Origin: Sycon ciliatum
Lineage: Eukaryota; Porifera; Calcarea; Leucosolenida; Sycettidae
Length of the DNA stretch: 64,000 nucleotides
Direction of reading: 5' to 3'
NCBI RefSeq assembly: GCF_964019385.1
Contig: NC_088649.1
Location: 23,094,424-23,158,423, forward strand
Part shown: piece after piece, positions 31,913 to 43,507 of the stretch
Numbering within the stretch: position 1 is the stretch's first letter
How the letters are laid out: the number at the start of each line of letters is the position of its first letter
Made by a program: the position numbers and the translations under genes
Notes under the pieces: generated by a model
Told to the model about the DNA's origin: nothing
What the model saw: only the letters and a program-made list of their open reading frames with translations
Databases searched by the model: none

Positions 31913-32761
31913 TTGGGACTGTAGCTTTTGCTCGTTTTCGTTGCGCTTGCCTTCCCCTCTTTGGTCTTTCCATAACCTTGAACCTTCCAAGTTGGAAGGC
32001 TGTCGGTTAGCGCTACGGAGATGTGTTGAAGCTAGGTGTCAGGACGTCGAATGTTTCAGTACTCTGTCAGTTTTGTGCCTAGTTATTGCACTTTCTGACT
32101 GTATAAAGTATCATGTTACAGTGATGGAGAGTTACTCTTAACTCGTATCCATATGTCCTTTTCTCTTCTACATTTATTTATGGCTCAACATCCGAGTTTC
32201 ATATTGCACACCTGATGAGCCGTCACGAACCATACGGCGAAACGTACGTCGTGTGAAACAACTTGTTTTGTAGTCAACTAGTCCATCACAATGTCATGCA
32301 TGAGGAGTACTGTAGGAGTTTGGCTTTCGGCTTGTACAATTCGTTTTCGCAAAGCTTCCCTTTCTTTACTTATCTTTGATATTTATGACCCACCCAAGTT
32401 GGGTGGTGTGCTGCTTTGCTGCTTCGAATTGTAGTTAGACCGCTTTGTCAAATATCGTACTGGTCTCGTCATCGTCCAGTAACAATCGACATTCTTTGTT
32501 CCGTTGGGACTGTAGCTTTTGCTCGTTTTCGTTGCGCTTGCCTTCCCCTCTTTGGTCTTTCCATAACCTTGAACCTTCCAAGTTGGAAGGCTGTCGGTTA
32601 GCGCTACGGAGATGTGTTGAAGCTAGGTGTCAGGACGTCGAATGTTTCAGTACTCTGTCAGTTTTGTGCCTAGTTATTGCACTTTCTGACTGTATAAAGT
32701 ATCATGTTACAGTGATGGAGAGTTACTCTTAACTCGTATCCATATGTCCTTTTCTCTTCTA
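31913..32761 (+). mobile_element. Hammerhead element of 591-bp period (about 1.4 units)
   Basis: A segment of about 250 bp starting TTGGGACTGTAGC at 31913 recurs at 32504. The period is 591 bp and the second unit stops at about 32761. Both outer ends abut (AAT)n. Between the repeats lies a type I hammerhead. No domain is encoded. The layout (one full unit plus part of another, ribozyme inside) is that of a retrozyme or a Penelope pseudo-LTR pair. The copy at 63273-64000 is part of a segmental duplication. Confidence 0.8.
32207..32255 (+). ncRNA. Type I hammerhead ribozyme of the 591-bp element
   Basis: Stem I is CACAC (32207-32211) with GTGTG (32251-32255). CTGATGA is at 32212-32218. Stem II is GCCGT/ACGGC (32219-32223, 32234-32238) with a 10-nt loop. 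GAAA is at 32239-32242. The tiny stem III has C32243 with G32248 and A32242 with U32249. The cleavage triplet is GUC, cutting after 32250. All core positions fit the consensus, and the canonical GUC favours activity. Confidence 0.9.
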
Positions 32762-33348
32762 CAATAATAATAATAATAATAATAATAACTATCCTTAACA
32801 TGTAGATGCACCTCTGCTGCGTTTGCATGTTCAATAGCTAAGAGACTTGAATAACGACTGATAAAGACTGATATTTCCTTTGTTACTCCCTTCATTGGTT
32901 GATGTATTTTGCCTGTCGCTGCAAATTCTGTATTATTGTTTTGATGTTGGAGTTCGGATTGAGTTTCTTTCCTTTATTCCTCTTCCTTCAACTATTTCTT
33001 GTCCTTTGGTTTTTAGGTTTTATTTAGTCATTTATTTATTTATTTTTTTCACTTTCTTTTTGCTGTCCCACCCATGGAAATATTTCCCGGTGGGTCTGGC
33101 TTATAGCCTTCGAAAGAAGTGAATAAAGGAGAGATAATAAACTGTACAACAGGATCACTTGTCATTATTCCTCTAACTTTACTTCATCTTCTGGTTAGAT
33201 TACAAGAACAGAAAGATAACGTACGATAGCAACAACATCTCTTGGCACAAACCATTACTGCAAACTCTCACTTCACGAGGGTGAATGGCTCAAACCGCAG
33301 AGATTCTGAACGAGGTACAGATGAGTGAAAAATATAATGCATACACGT
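32762..33348. repeat. AAT repeat, retroelement 3' end and Kelch downstream block
   Basis: (AAT)n at 32763-32788, about 90 unassigned bases, then from 32878 the same 3'-end segment as 17086-17310 and Kelch downstream sequence. Confidence 0.5.
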
Positions 33349-34304
33349 TGAGACGGTTGTATTGTCCAGGATAACTCTGCCTTCATCAACAATCAGAAGC
33401 CCTCTAAATACCAATAGTGCAATACAGGTGCTAATGCATATAGTGTAAAATATGATGATGATTGTGTCAAGTGTCACGTAGGAGGTGTGTATAGCACACC
33501 GCTCACACTGCCCCACTCAAACTCAACAATATGAACACCAACTCCAACCCAACGGGGTTCAGCAGTACAGCATTTGTCGGGGTTCAGCAGTACACCAGCC
33601 GACCTGAGTTTACTGAGCACCTCCCGCAACCGGCTGTTGTGCTCCGTCCAGCTGCGCCCCCATACCAGCACGTCGTCTAGGTAGCATAGCACAGCCGTCA
33701 AATTGAGTTCGCCCAGAATCGCTGACATCAGACGCTGACAGGTCGCCGGGGCTCCCGACAGGCCAAACGGGGTGCCCTGACCAGTCCATGCACACGAAGG
33801 CAGTCTTGGCCGCATCCTCACGACGCATGGGCATTTGATAGTAGCCGGATTTCAAGTCAACCGTGGAGAAGAACTGCGCTTCAGTCAACTGATCTACCAA
33901 GTCGTGTATCAGAGGCAGTGGGTGCTGCTGGGCATGACTGTCTGCGCTTAGCCTTCGGTAGTCCATTGCCAGTCTCAGTCAGCCATTCTTGCGCCGAGCA
34001 GCCACTACTAGAGCAGCCCATGGCGAAGTAGACTCCCGGATCAGTCCCTGTTGGATGAGGTACTCGACTTCGTCCCGCACCTCCTTCAAAGAAAGTCTAG
34101 TCTCTCCGGAGGCGTGGGTTCGAATCCCACCGCTGCCACCAGTGAGACGGTTGTATTGTCCAGGATAACTCTGCCTTCATCAACAATCAGAAGCCCTCTA
34201 AATACCAGTACAGCAATACAGGTGCTAATGTATATATAGTGTAAAGTATGATGATGATTGTGTCAAGTGTCACGGTAGGAGGTGTGTATAGCACACCGCT
34301 CACA
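33349..34304 (-). mobile_element. Small non-autonomous Ty3/Gypsy LTR element, copy 2
   Basis: LTRs at 33349-33507 and 34143-34304, tRNA-Leu segment at 34099-34141, and an interior with an RT piece as in copy 1. The flanks ACGT/ATGT beside the restored CCATCGGAGAATATG target suggest a 4-bp duplication. Old and broken. Confidence 0.82.
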
Positions 34305-35085
34305 ATGTCCATCGGAGAATATGTAATCAGGTCATTCTTAACCTCAATGCTTTCAAAACCCAAAGCAAAATTATTTCCTGTGAAAGTACACATACCTACA
34401 TGTATATAGAACGTAAGAGAACAACAAAAACAACAACAACGAACATAATCGACTACAAAGGCCGTGTAGGTGTTATAAAAGTCGTTCAGGTGAGGAAAAG
34501 TACACTCCCTCCACCAGTGGACTCGTGACCAAGGCGTCAAACGCGCACCCTGGGGAGAGAAAAGAGATTGTGGGTGGGTTCTAGAAAGGTAGAAAGAAGG
34601 TGGGAAAGAGGTAGAGAGCTCGGTTAGCAAGTGCGTTGGAGTGGAGTGAGTGGATGAGTGAGTGAAAAAAAATGAAAATCCAAATTTCTTCAGAAAGCTA
34701 GGCCGACGAACCACCAGCAGCGTTCCTGCAGTGGAATATCGTTAGGCAAAATGTATACATCTCTCAATACCATGACTACTTACAGGCGTGAGGGGGACTG
34801 CAGGTACTGCATGGCTGCGTTCGAATCTTACGCAAACGGCTGCGTAACAGGACTCTCAAGCTTTCAACTTCTTCTGAAGTCGCTATGCCTGCAACCACCT
34901 GCAAAGCAAGATTCTCTAAGGACAGCGGTTCCGTACGCACTCTGACGATCGGTATTGTGGGGCGACTTGGCACCTCCTACAACATACACGTCACCAATGA
35001 GATCCTGGCATGAGTAATGTGCAAACCGTGCCTCCAATGGTGGCTGGATGTGTGACGTGTTCACGCCATACCAGCATAGCAAAAA

Positions 35086-35393
35086 GTAAAAAAGTAAATT
35101 ATCGTGTTCCTGCCCGAAGGGAACTCACGACGGCCGGTAACACCCGATAAACCCTAGCGGCAGATGCAGCGCCTAACGGTGGGGGTAAGTGGGTAAGTCT
35201 CACAACCACTGGCACAAGTGCCGAAAATGACCCCATTAGCTGCATCCATGTACCCCTTGTGCCTGACCACAAGTTCCCAGTTGACTGTGGGTAGCAGCAC
35301 GGCTGGAAAAACCGCTCCCAGGCACGACTTGAACCAGGTACCTCTCGTATCTCAATCATGGTCTTTGACCAACCCACTGTGCCTGCCTGTAGT
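35086..35393 (-). mobile_element. tRNA-derived SINE in Kelch copy D
   Basis: Same family, place and orientation as the SINE at 19234-19553, with GGTTCAAGTCG at the B-box position (one base off). Confidence 0.75.
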
Positions 35394-35502
35394 AAGTCAG
35401 TGTGAAAGATGAAAATGTCATCGAGGTAACTTCGGCTCGTGTCATTGTAAAACAAACCACCGCAGAGGACCAGTAAGGACGTCGAGCTCGGGGCCAAAGA
35501 AG

Positions 35503-37444
35503 GATTCCATCCCGCGACAGCGCGTCCACTACAGCGCGAGGCATTTCAGCGCGACCACTTCAGCGCAAGGCATTTCAGCGTGAGGTAGTGTCAGCGCGAG
35601 GCACTTCAGCGCGAGGTAATGTCAGCGCAAGGCATTTCATCCCTGGAACCATCCTCCAAAGTCTTCAGCTTCGTCGGATGGTGGCAGCCCTGTCATACTT
35701 GTTCAAGCTGCACTACATTCCAGGGCCTCCCCAGGTAAAGGCCATGCTGCCACCAACCAAGCCCCCTGCCGGAGCTAGCATGTGCACACGGCAAACACGT
35801 CAGACGCACCATGCCTTTCAGCTGAAGTGGACAACCCCTCGCACAGCCCCTGACTACCTCCTGCGATCCTTCCCCTTCTTCGCCATCACACCCTGGAACA
35901 ACCTGCCTGCGGACCTCCTGCTTCACAAGCCTCATTCAAGACGCCTCCAAACCTTCAAGGTCAACGTATGTAAGGATCTAATCCGAAAGAGATGGCTGTG
36001 GTCCACACAGTACCTGTGACGATGATATTGAGATTTGAGACCCATTTAGTATTTACCTCTCTACTACTACTTGCTTGTTATGATTATTGTCCTCTTTCTT
36101 CATTTTCCCTTCTTGTTTAGTCATTACACGTATTAATTTGTATTATTTGGTGCAATACTAGCGCCCCTTTCTCGCACCAAATTATTATTTTTGCTACCTG
36201 ACCATGCAACCCCCCCATTTTTTCGATGCCAGGTTGCAGCGCTAACGCCGAGACCCCTGGTCGGTCGAGTTGCTCCCTGTACATCGGCACGTCGTCCCTA
36301 CATCCCCTGTGTCTTGTCTTGTGTTTGTCTCCACATGTCTCTTTGTAGGGATGTGTTCCCAATAAAAAAAATAAAAAAAAAAGATGTACTGTCAGCGTGA
36401 GGTACCGTCAGCGCCAGGCACTTCACTTCTTCAGCGCGAAGCACTTTCGCGCGTACCATAGTACGGAGTATCGTGCGCATTGTCGTACGCACGGAATTAG
36501 TGGTCTCGTCTGCACTCTCGCTAGCGGGATTTGGTGATTCTTTGACAACCTTGTTTTCACATAGTTTATTGAAATTATTTAGTAGGCATATAGCGATATG
36601 ACAAGAGAATCCGTAGATTAGAAATGAAGAAGTCGACCAACATTGGAAAGAAATTCAAATTATTGGTGATTTCCCAAGTTGCACGTCTGACTTCCAGGAC
36701 GCGAACTCGATCGTTAAGTCGAGTGTATGAAGCTTTCCCGACTGGGATGCGCTGGCCAGCTTGCATCTGGCATCTGTCGTCCACATGTATCAAAGGAGGC
36801 GAAATCGCCTGTTTGTGGTGCGACGTTAAATAAACTTCTACAACAACTACAACAACAACATCTGGCGGCAAGAAGCTCCGTACCTTCTTCAGTTGCTCCA
36901 ACAGCGCACAAACGTTGGGATGGGTGGTGTTCACCTTTCGGCTAAATCGATGGTGCCATCCCTCAACACCGTTGTTGGTCCTGACGTCCCTTCCAGGGCA
37001 GCACCACAGCGACATCGGAACGTTAGCATTCTCAATCCACTGTGTCCACTGTCAATTGTTGAAGGTTTAAATCAGAGGCGATCTCCTCCAACCAATCGAA
37101 GGCGCCTGTGACCTGGTCTTCTGGCAGGAATGGCAATGCCATCAGTTGACGACAGCATACCCTGTACAAGTTGTCAACAGTAATTGATAGACACTAATAG
37201 TCACTAATTGCTGCCCGTACGGCGTACGTACATTAACATGTACGGCGCTGAAGTGCCTCCCGCGGAAAAAATCTGCGCTGAAGAAATTGGCGCTGATATG
37301 TCCTGCGCTTTAAAATTTCGCGCTGAAATCATTGGCGCTGTCAAGACACGGCGCTGAAATGGCACAGAGCTGAAATGCCTCGCGCTAAGGCGGTCGTGCT
37401 GAACTGCACCGCGCTAACATGGACGCGCTGTCGCGGGAGGTTAC
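35503..37444 (-). mobile_element. Mutator-like (MULE) element, internally degenerate
   Basis: The 9-bp duplication CCAAAGAAG (35494-35502, 37445-37453) and terminal repeats around CCCGCGACAGCGCGTCC mark the ends. Beyond the termini both ends carry arrays of TCAGCGC/GCGCTGA motifs. On the minus strand at about 37160-36840 is a transposase remnant: LPEDQVTGAFDWL, then RTNNGVEGWHHRF and HPNVCALLEQL, the C-terminal signature of MULE transposases. The catalytic part is gone. A CR1-like LINE tail is nested inside, and a (CAA)n-tailed SINE-like stretch (about 36680-36860) lies beside the transposase remnant. The element is specific to this Kelch copy. Confidence 0.85.
35640..36385 (+). mobile_element. 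CR1-like LINE 3' fragment nested in the MULE
   Basis: The frame to 36019 (LQSLQLRRMVAALSYLFKL ... TPWNNLPADLLL ... RKRWLWSTQYL) is the C-terminus of the same LINE type as at 1.3-3.1 kb. The 3' untranslated sequence holds AACGCCGAGACCCCTGG and CACATGTCTCTTTGTAGGG and ends in an A-rich tail near 36360-36381. The same 3' end recurs at 50566-50878. Confidence 0.8.
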
Positions 37445-38279
37445 CCAAAGAAGCAGCACTTCGCTCTTCAGGCAGTTCTCCAGTCACTGGCAAAGCACCA
37501 CTCCACTCCGCCAATTCCAAATATAATCGATGAAGATCATCTTTGAATTCCTCAGTGGAATTGCAAGCTCCGCCAAAGACGTATGCTATGTTGTCTCGAC
37601 TGGCGAACGCAGAGCCATATCTAGGGTCTGGAGCATCACCAGCGTACAGCATCTCTCTCCACGTACAGCTTCCAGTACTAGCATAATCTCTTGTGTTCAG
37701 CACATGTACTGCGTTGTTTATATATCTCCCGGGAATTACTTCCAGGTAAGATGCTGGGGTTTGAACGCCCTTAGTTTGCGAGGGACGCTCCCCAACTCCA
37801 CCAAACACATAGCATTCATTCAATTCCAAATTGGAACACATACCAACGTTCGCCTTCGGTGTCGGCGAACGGCCGAGAATTTTCACCTGGGAAACGGTCT
37901 GCGTACTTGGATTCAGAAGGGCGACGGTATTTTGATAGGTTTGGTTTCCATCTATTCCTTGAAATCCTCCAAAGTAGAAAATATCAGAACCGACGGCAGC
38001 AGCTGCACTGAGGTAAAGCTGGGTAGGATCGGTTAATAGCCATGCTGGCTGGTATTCGATTTGCACTGATTTGAAGTCATTTTCCGGGTCTGGATCATGT
38101 CGACAACGAGGCTTTAACGATGGTACCTGTATGCACTGAATAACTCCCTCTGGACTAACGCAAGGGCACCCACCCAATGTGTAGATCGTCGAGTCGACTA
38201 TGCAACTAGCCCTCATGATCCACTGATGTTCCGTTTCCACGCACATTTGGAAGAGGTTCCTCCACACACGAACAGACAT

Positions 38280-38795
38280 GGCTGGCTGAATAGAAGGAGC
38301 AGCAGTGAGACTGAGTAGCGAACAGCTTATATGTTTCACTTCACACTGACTAGATCTTCACTGATACTTTGTAGCTACGCTGCACTAAAGTACCTTACAA
38401 CACAATTCAACTATTATAGGAAACCAAAGTAAGAGATAATGAGGCTGATAGCATACACCAATGTAGGTGCTAACAATTAACTTGAACGGACACAGGGACA
38501 GAGTCTGTATTTCACGGTGTGAAAGGCGAGAATATATCGTTTGCCATGTCTATTTGTGTAGGCGCCGCATCTGACGCCTGATCATAGGGTGGTGGCGTCC
38601 CACGGAAGCGCAAAGGTGGCTCCTGACCAGGGAGTTATACGACTCCTTGTCATTTACTCTTCTCTGCGTGCTTGTGCGCTTATGACCTCTTTATGTTCCC
38701 TCTGTTGACGCTTCAAAATCGCTCTATTGACACTGCAGAATCGCCCTGTTGACGCTGCAAAATTGCTTATCATCTCCCTCCCTCCCCCCCCCCTC

Positions 38796-38829
<34 letters not shown>

Positions 38830-38936
38830 CCCGTAGCTCTCTCCCTTTTGAAATTCGCTTCCATAGAATTGGGCACCATTGCTCGTTTGGCCTTGCGAAG
38901 TAAGATAAAAATCAACAACAACTTGTTCTTGACCTG
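38280..38936. repeat. Upstream region of Kelch copy D
   Basis: Counterpart of 20492-21160, including the CT microsatellite at about 38796-38830. No gene seen. Confidence 0.55.
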
Positions 38937-38944
38937 CCCCGTAC

Positions 38945-39427
38945 TAGGCCTTGACGGATTCTGCTAGCATAATTTTTCGCATAATTCCTACCAAAATCGA
39001 ATAGTCGCATAATTCGAGGCAAATTGCATACGAATCGCATAAATTGGAATAATCCGCCTGTTCGCATCAAATTCCATACAGTTGTACATGTTCTACAAAT
39101 ACAAGTACAAGTTGATGCATCAGGAAGTCGTAGGTTTACTACTCCCTTGATAACATGTCCAGTCCACTACAATCAGTGACGGTCGTGCTAGGTCGGACGG
39201 TGCGTTGACCCCATTGAACTTTCCTACTACAGTACAGCGCCCTCTACAAAAACATTCCCCCGTTATTTTGCACAGAACCATCATATACATTAGCAGCATA
39301 TGTGAGCATAATGCGGCATAATATGTATAACGTTTAGCATAAAAATAGCATAATTCTGCAATTTTTTCAGCAATGCGAAAAGCATAATTATTTTCACGAA
39401 AATATTAGCATAATCCGTCAAGGCCTA
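38945..39427. mobile_element. hAT-like MITE, copy 2
   Basis: Same ends and interior as 21169-21650. The left target repeat is CCCCGTAC and the right one has drifted (CCCCTACG). Confidence 0.78.
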
Positions 39428-41199
39428 CCCCTACGCGAACCCGTCGAATTTTATTTTTTTATTTTTTTATGTCTACTTGTCTAGCGTACCCAAACCTCTT
39501 GTAATGACAAAATATGGACAGGCGTAACCTCAACAGCAAGCATATGAGCCTAAAATGGCTCTGAACACGGGCTTACACGGTGGGAACTAAAATGGCAGTG
39601 AAACCAGTTTAGTACGGAGGGAGTTAAAAATGGCTGTGCACACAGCTTAGTTTAGCTTAGTTTCCTATGGAGCTAAATTTGGCTGTGAACACAGTCCAAT
39701 ATCTGGGGAAATTCTTCCCACCCCGGCTGCTATTTGTTCGTTCTGGGCTTGGTTATGTGTGAGACATGCTGTAGGTGACAATGCATGAGCATCAAGAGCG
39801 TGTAATGAATCTCACCGTCAAGCAGTCCATACTGAGAATGTAAATGTGGCTTTCAGCACTGGCAAGCATGAACCACGGAAGAGGCACTTTGCTGTGATGC
39901 AGAAATCGCAGTGACACTCTTACACGGGAGATGTTAGATCCGCGTGGATAGCACAGTCGCCTCTCACCATGGTCCCTACACCAGTAGCACCAGTCCTGAT
40001 TCGAATCTCCCGCAAATATCACCAAATCCTGCTTGGGAAAATGACTTGAGGAAATCCGGAGCCCTTCACAAGGCGCAGGGTTGTTGAATGATAAACAGGG
40101 ACATTTCAGACGTTGTGCGCAAGGTTGGGCTGTGTGCTGGCAAAGGTGCTATCCCGTCAACGGTCCGGTTCGTAGCAATCAGACCAACGCGTAACGCCGA
40201 TTGGTTTGTAGGCTTTCCTGCGACTAATGAGGTTCCAAGGTCAAACCTCCGCTGGTAATAGGGAGTGTGTTTAGTGCTCTCTCAATCGTGGTGATTCGGG
40301 CGAGTACCACTCTACATGCAATGAACTGTGCCAACACCCACGATGAGCTGGGTACTCACTTGCTCGGTGTGAGGGAAACAAGGATGAGGTGTATGGGGTT
40401 ATAGAGCCTTTATACGCCCGCTTGTTGAGAGACTTATCCCCTTTCCCCTGACTCACTTGTGAGGTTTGCATTCGACAATATGGATATATGTGCGAGGTGG
40501 TGGCCCGCCGATGCGAATTTATTCGCTTGATGTGTTCCTAAACACGTCAGGTGACGCGGTCGCAAATCCGGCCAGATTTAATTTTAGATTAAATGACAAT
40601 GTGAGATAGCACAAACATCTCTTGGCACAAACCATTACTGCAAGCTCTCGCTTGACGAGGAGGAAAGGCTTAAACCACAGAGATTCTGAACAATATACTG
40701 ATAAGTGCAAATTCTAGTACATACACGTCCATCGGAGAATATACAATCAGGTCATTCTTAACCTCAATGTTTTCAAAACCCAAAGTAAAATTATTTCCTG
40801 TAAAAGTACACATACCTACATGTATATAGAATGTAAGAGAACAACAAAAACCAAAACAACGAACATAATCGACTACAAAGGCCGTGTAGGTGCTATAAAA
40901 GCCGTGGAGGTGATGCGAATTACGCTCCCTCCACGAGTAGTCTCGTGACCAAGGCTACCAACGCGCACCCTTGGGAGAGAAGAGAGATTGTGTGTGGGTT
41001 CTAGAATAGTAGAAAGAGGGAGGGAAAGAGATAGAGAGCTAGTAGAGAGCTAGGTTAGCAAGTGCGTTGGAGTGGAGTTAGTGAGTGGGTGAGTGAGTGA
41101 AAGAAAAGCAAGATTTGTTCAGAACGCTAGGCCGACGAACCCCAAGCAGCGTTCCTAGCTGTGGAATAGGCAAAATGGATACTTAATTCAATACAATGT
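39428..41199. repeat. Intergenic block between Kelch D and E
   Basis: Counterpart of 21651-23521 with a tRNA-like core at about 39940-40015 and TATAAAAG at 40894-40901. It lacks the right end of the 176-bp inverted-repeat element and the extra hAT end. Confidence 0.5.
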
Positions 41200-42453
41200 C
41201 TACTTCCATGCGTGTTGGGGACTGCAGCTAGTGCATGGATGCGTTCGAATCTTACGCACAACGCTGCGAAACAGGACTCCCAAGCTTTCCACGTCTTCTG
41301 AAGTCGCGATGCCGGCATACACCTGCAAAGCAAGATTCTGTAAGGACGGCGGTTGCGTACGTACTCTGACGATTGTCCTTGCTAGATTTTGATTGTGGGT
41401 CGACTTGTAACCTCCTACAATATACACATCACCCATGAGATCCTGGCATGAGAAATGTTCCCACCGTGCCTCCAAAGGTGGCTGGATGTGTGAGGTGTTC
41501 ACGCCATACCAGCATAGTAAGTCAGTATGAAAGATGAAAATGTCATTGCGGCAACTCAGGTTCGTGCCACTACCACCACAGAGAACCAGTAATGACGTCG
41601 AGCTCGGGGCCAAAGAAGCATGGCATCGCTCTGAAGGCAGCTCTCCAGTCACCGGCAGAGCACCACTCCACTCCGCTGACCGCAAATTTAATCGATGAAG
41701 ATCATTTCTAAATTTCATTGAATTGCAATCTCCGCCAAAGACGTATGCGAAGTTGTCGCGATTGGTGAACGCAGAACCAAATCTTGGGTCTGGAGCGTTT
41801 CCAGTACACATCATCTCTGACCATGTACAGTTTCCAGTAATAGCATAATCTCTTGTGTTCAGCACATGTACTGCGTTGTTTACATATGCGCCTGTTATTG
41901 TTGTTTCCAGGTATGATGCTGGGGTTTTTACGCCCTTAGTTTGCGAGGGACGCTCACCAAGTCCACCAAACACATAGCATTCTTTCAATTTCTCATTGGA
42001 ACATATACCAAAGTTAGCCTTCGGTGTCGGCGAACTGCCGAGAATGTTAACCAGGGAAACGGTCTGCGTACTTGGATTCAGATGGGCGACGGTATTTAGG
42101 TGGGCTACGTTTCCATAATATATTCCGGGGAATCCTCCGAAGCAGAAAATATCAGAACCGACGGCAGCAGCTGCACAAACTAATACGTGAGGCGGGTTAG
42201 GATTGGTTAATAACCATGCTGGCCGGTATTCGATTTGCACTGATTTGAAGTCATTTCCCGGGTCTGGATCATGTGGACAACGAGGCTCTAACGGTGGTAA
42301 TTGTATGCACTGAAGTCCCCCCGCTGGAGCTATCCAAGGGCCACCGCCAAATGTGTAGATCGTCGTGTCGACTATGCAACTACCGGTAGTCCTCATGTCC
42401 CACGGATGTTCCGTTTCCAATTGGCCAGGGTTCCTCCACACACGAACAGACAT
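41200..42453 (-). CDS. Kelch-propeller protein, copy E, intact
   Basis: 417 residues from ATG at 42453, nearly the same as copy C. I see four amino-acid differences (Ser/Thr in the first blade, Asp/Glu in SN-KLKE, Ser/Ile in DYA-TGN, Glu/Gln in VRT-PPS). All six GG motifs and the C-terminal SLQNLALQV region are kept. No stop or frameshift. The GTG 60 bases upstream is also open here. Such close identity means either very recent duplication or gene conversion. Upstream, the sequence runs directly into the block at 42717 without the Gypsy insertion found beside copy C, giving the empty-site allele. Confidence 0.82.
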   Translation of the reverse strand: MSVRVWRNPGQLETEHPWDMRTTGSCIVDTTIYTFGGGPWIAPAGGLQCIQLPPLEPRCPHDPDPGNDFKSVQIEYRPAWLLTNPNPPHVLVCAAAAVGSDIFCFGGFPGIYYGNVAHLNTVAHLNPSTQTVSLVNILGSSPTPKANFGICSNEKLKECYVFGGLGERPSQTKGVKTPASYLETTITGAYVNNAVHVLNTRDYAITGNCTWSEMMCTGNAPDPRFGSAFTNRDNFAYVFGGDCNSMKFRNDLHRLNLRSAEWSGALPVTGELPSERCHASLAPSSTSLLVLCGGSGTNLSCRNDIFIFHTDLLCWYGVNTSHIQPPLEARWEHFSCQDLMGDVYIVGGYKSTHNQNLARTIVRVRTQPPSLQNLALQVYAGIATSEDVESLGVLFRSVVRKIRTHPCTSCSPQHAWK

Positions 42454-43507
42454 GGCTGGCTGAATAGAAGGAGCAGCAGTGAGACTGAGTAGTGAACAGC
42501 TTATATGTTTCACTTCAAACTGACTAGATCTTCACTGATACTTTGTAGCTACGCTGCACTAAAGGACATTACAACACAATTGAACTATTATGCGAAATCT
42601 AAGTATGAGATAATGAGGGTGACAGCATACACCTATGTAGGCGCTAACAATTAACTTGGAGCGACATAGCGACAGAGTCTGTAGTACAAGGTATGAAAGG
42701 CGAGAGTATATCGTTCATCGTGTCTACTTGTAGAATGAACAGCCCAGGGCCATTCGTCCTACCCCGACAGTTAATATTTGTTTGTCTGGCTTTTGTTATC
42801 TATAACATACGGTCTTGGTGACAATGCATGCGCAGCAATCTCGTGTAAAGGGATGTCGCCATCAAGCAGTCCACTTTGAAGTGTAAACGTGGCTTTCAGC
42901 ACAGGCAGGTGTGGAAAACTGAGGAGGCACCCTGATCTTGTATAATTATGCTCACCTTCGATGTGGTTGTTATGTTTACTATTACTAGAATCATGACAGC
43001 TTGCTTCACGAGCGCCAGGGAGAGGGTAGATCTGTATGGATAGCATACTGTCCTCTCACCATGGTCCCTACGCCAGTAGCACCAGTCCTGATTCAAATCT
43101 CACGCAAATGTCACCAAATCCTGCTTGGGAAAATGGCCTGAGGAAAGCCGGAGCCATACACAAGGCGCATGGATTGACCTGTGTTTCCACCAAGTCTTGA
43201 GATGGTGTAATAAATATAATTATATAAGGGTGCTGAAAGATACAGAGCGATATTTCAGACACTATCTGCAAGGTGGCGCTGCGTGTTGGCAAAAGTGCTA
43301 TTCTGTCAACTGTACGTAGCGATCAGGCATCGTACCAAACTTTCCAGCGATTTATAACTGAATCAGTGAAACGTCCTGGAATTCTCGACGGCGCAGGGGG
43401 GGGGGGGGAGAGCAAGGGCGTAACGTTTGGAAATGATAGAATCTTCATCTTGCCTTGAAGGTCCAGTGATTAACTACCAACAAGGTCTAACCTGTATAAC
43501 AGTTTAC
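42454..43507. repeat. Kelch upstream block with SINE-like core, copy 3
   Basis: Counterpart of 12671-13731. The tRNA-like core is at about 43030-43105 and a G-run at about 43396-43409. Confidence 0.55.

Larger units (their letters stand above)
34776..38279 (-). pseudogene. Kelch-repeat gene copy D, split by MULE and SINE
   Basis: ATG at 38279. The frame matches copy B through four blades to about 37454, where a Mutator-like element (35503-37444) interrupts it within LAPSSTSLLVLCGG. The sequence resumes at 35493, meets the same SINE as in copy B (35086-35393), and continues at 35082-34776 with the last blade and C-terminus. Copy B has no MULE, so that insertion came after the duplication. This gene cannot make a full propeller. 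Confidence 0.87.
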
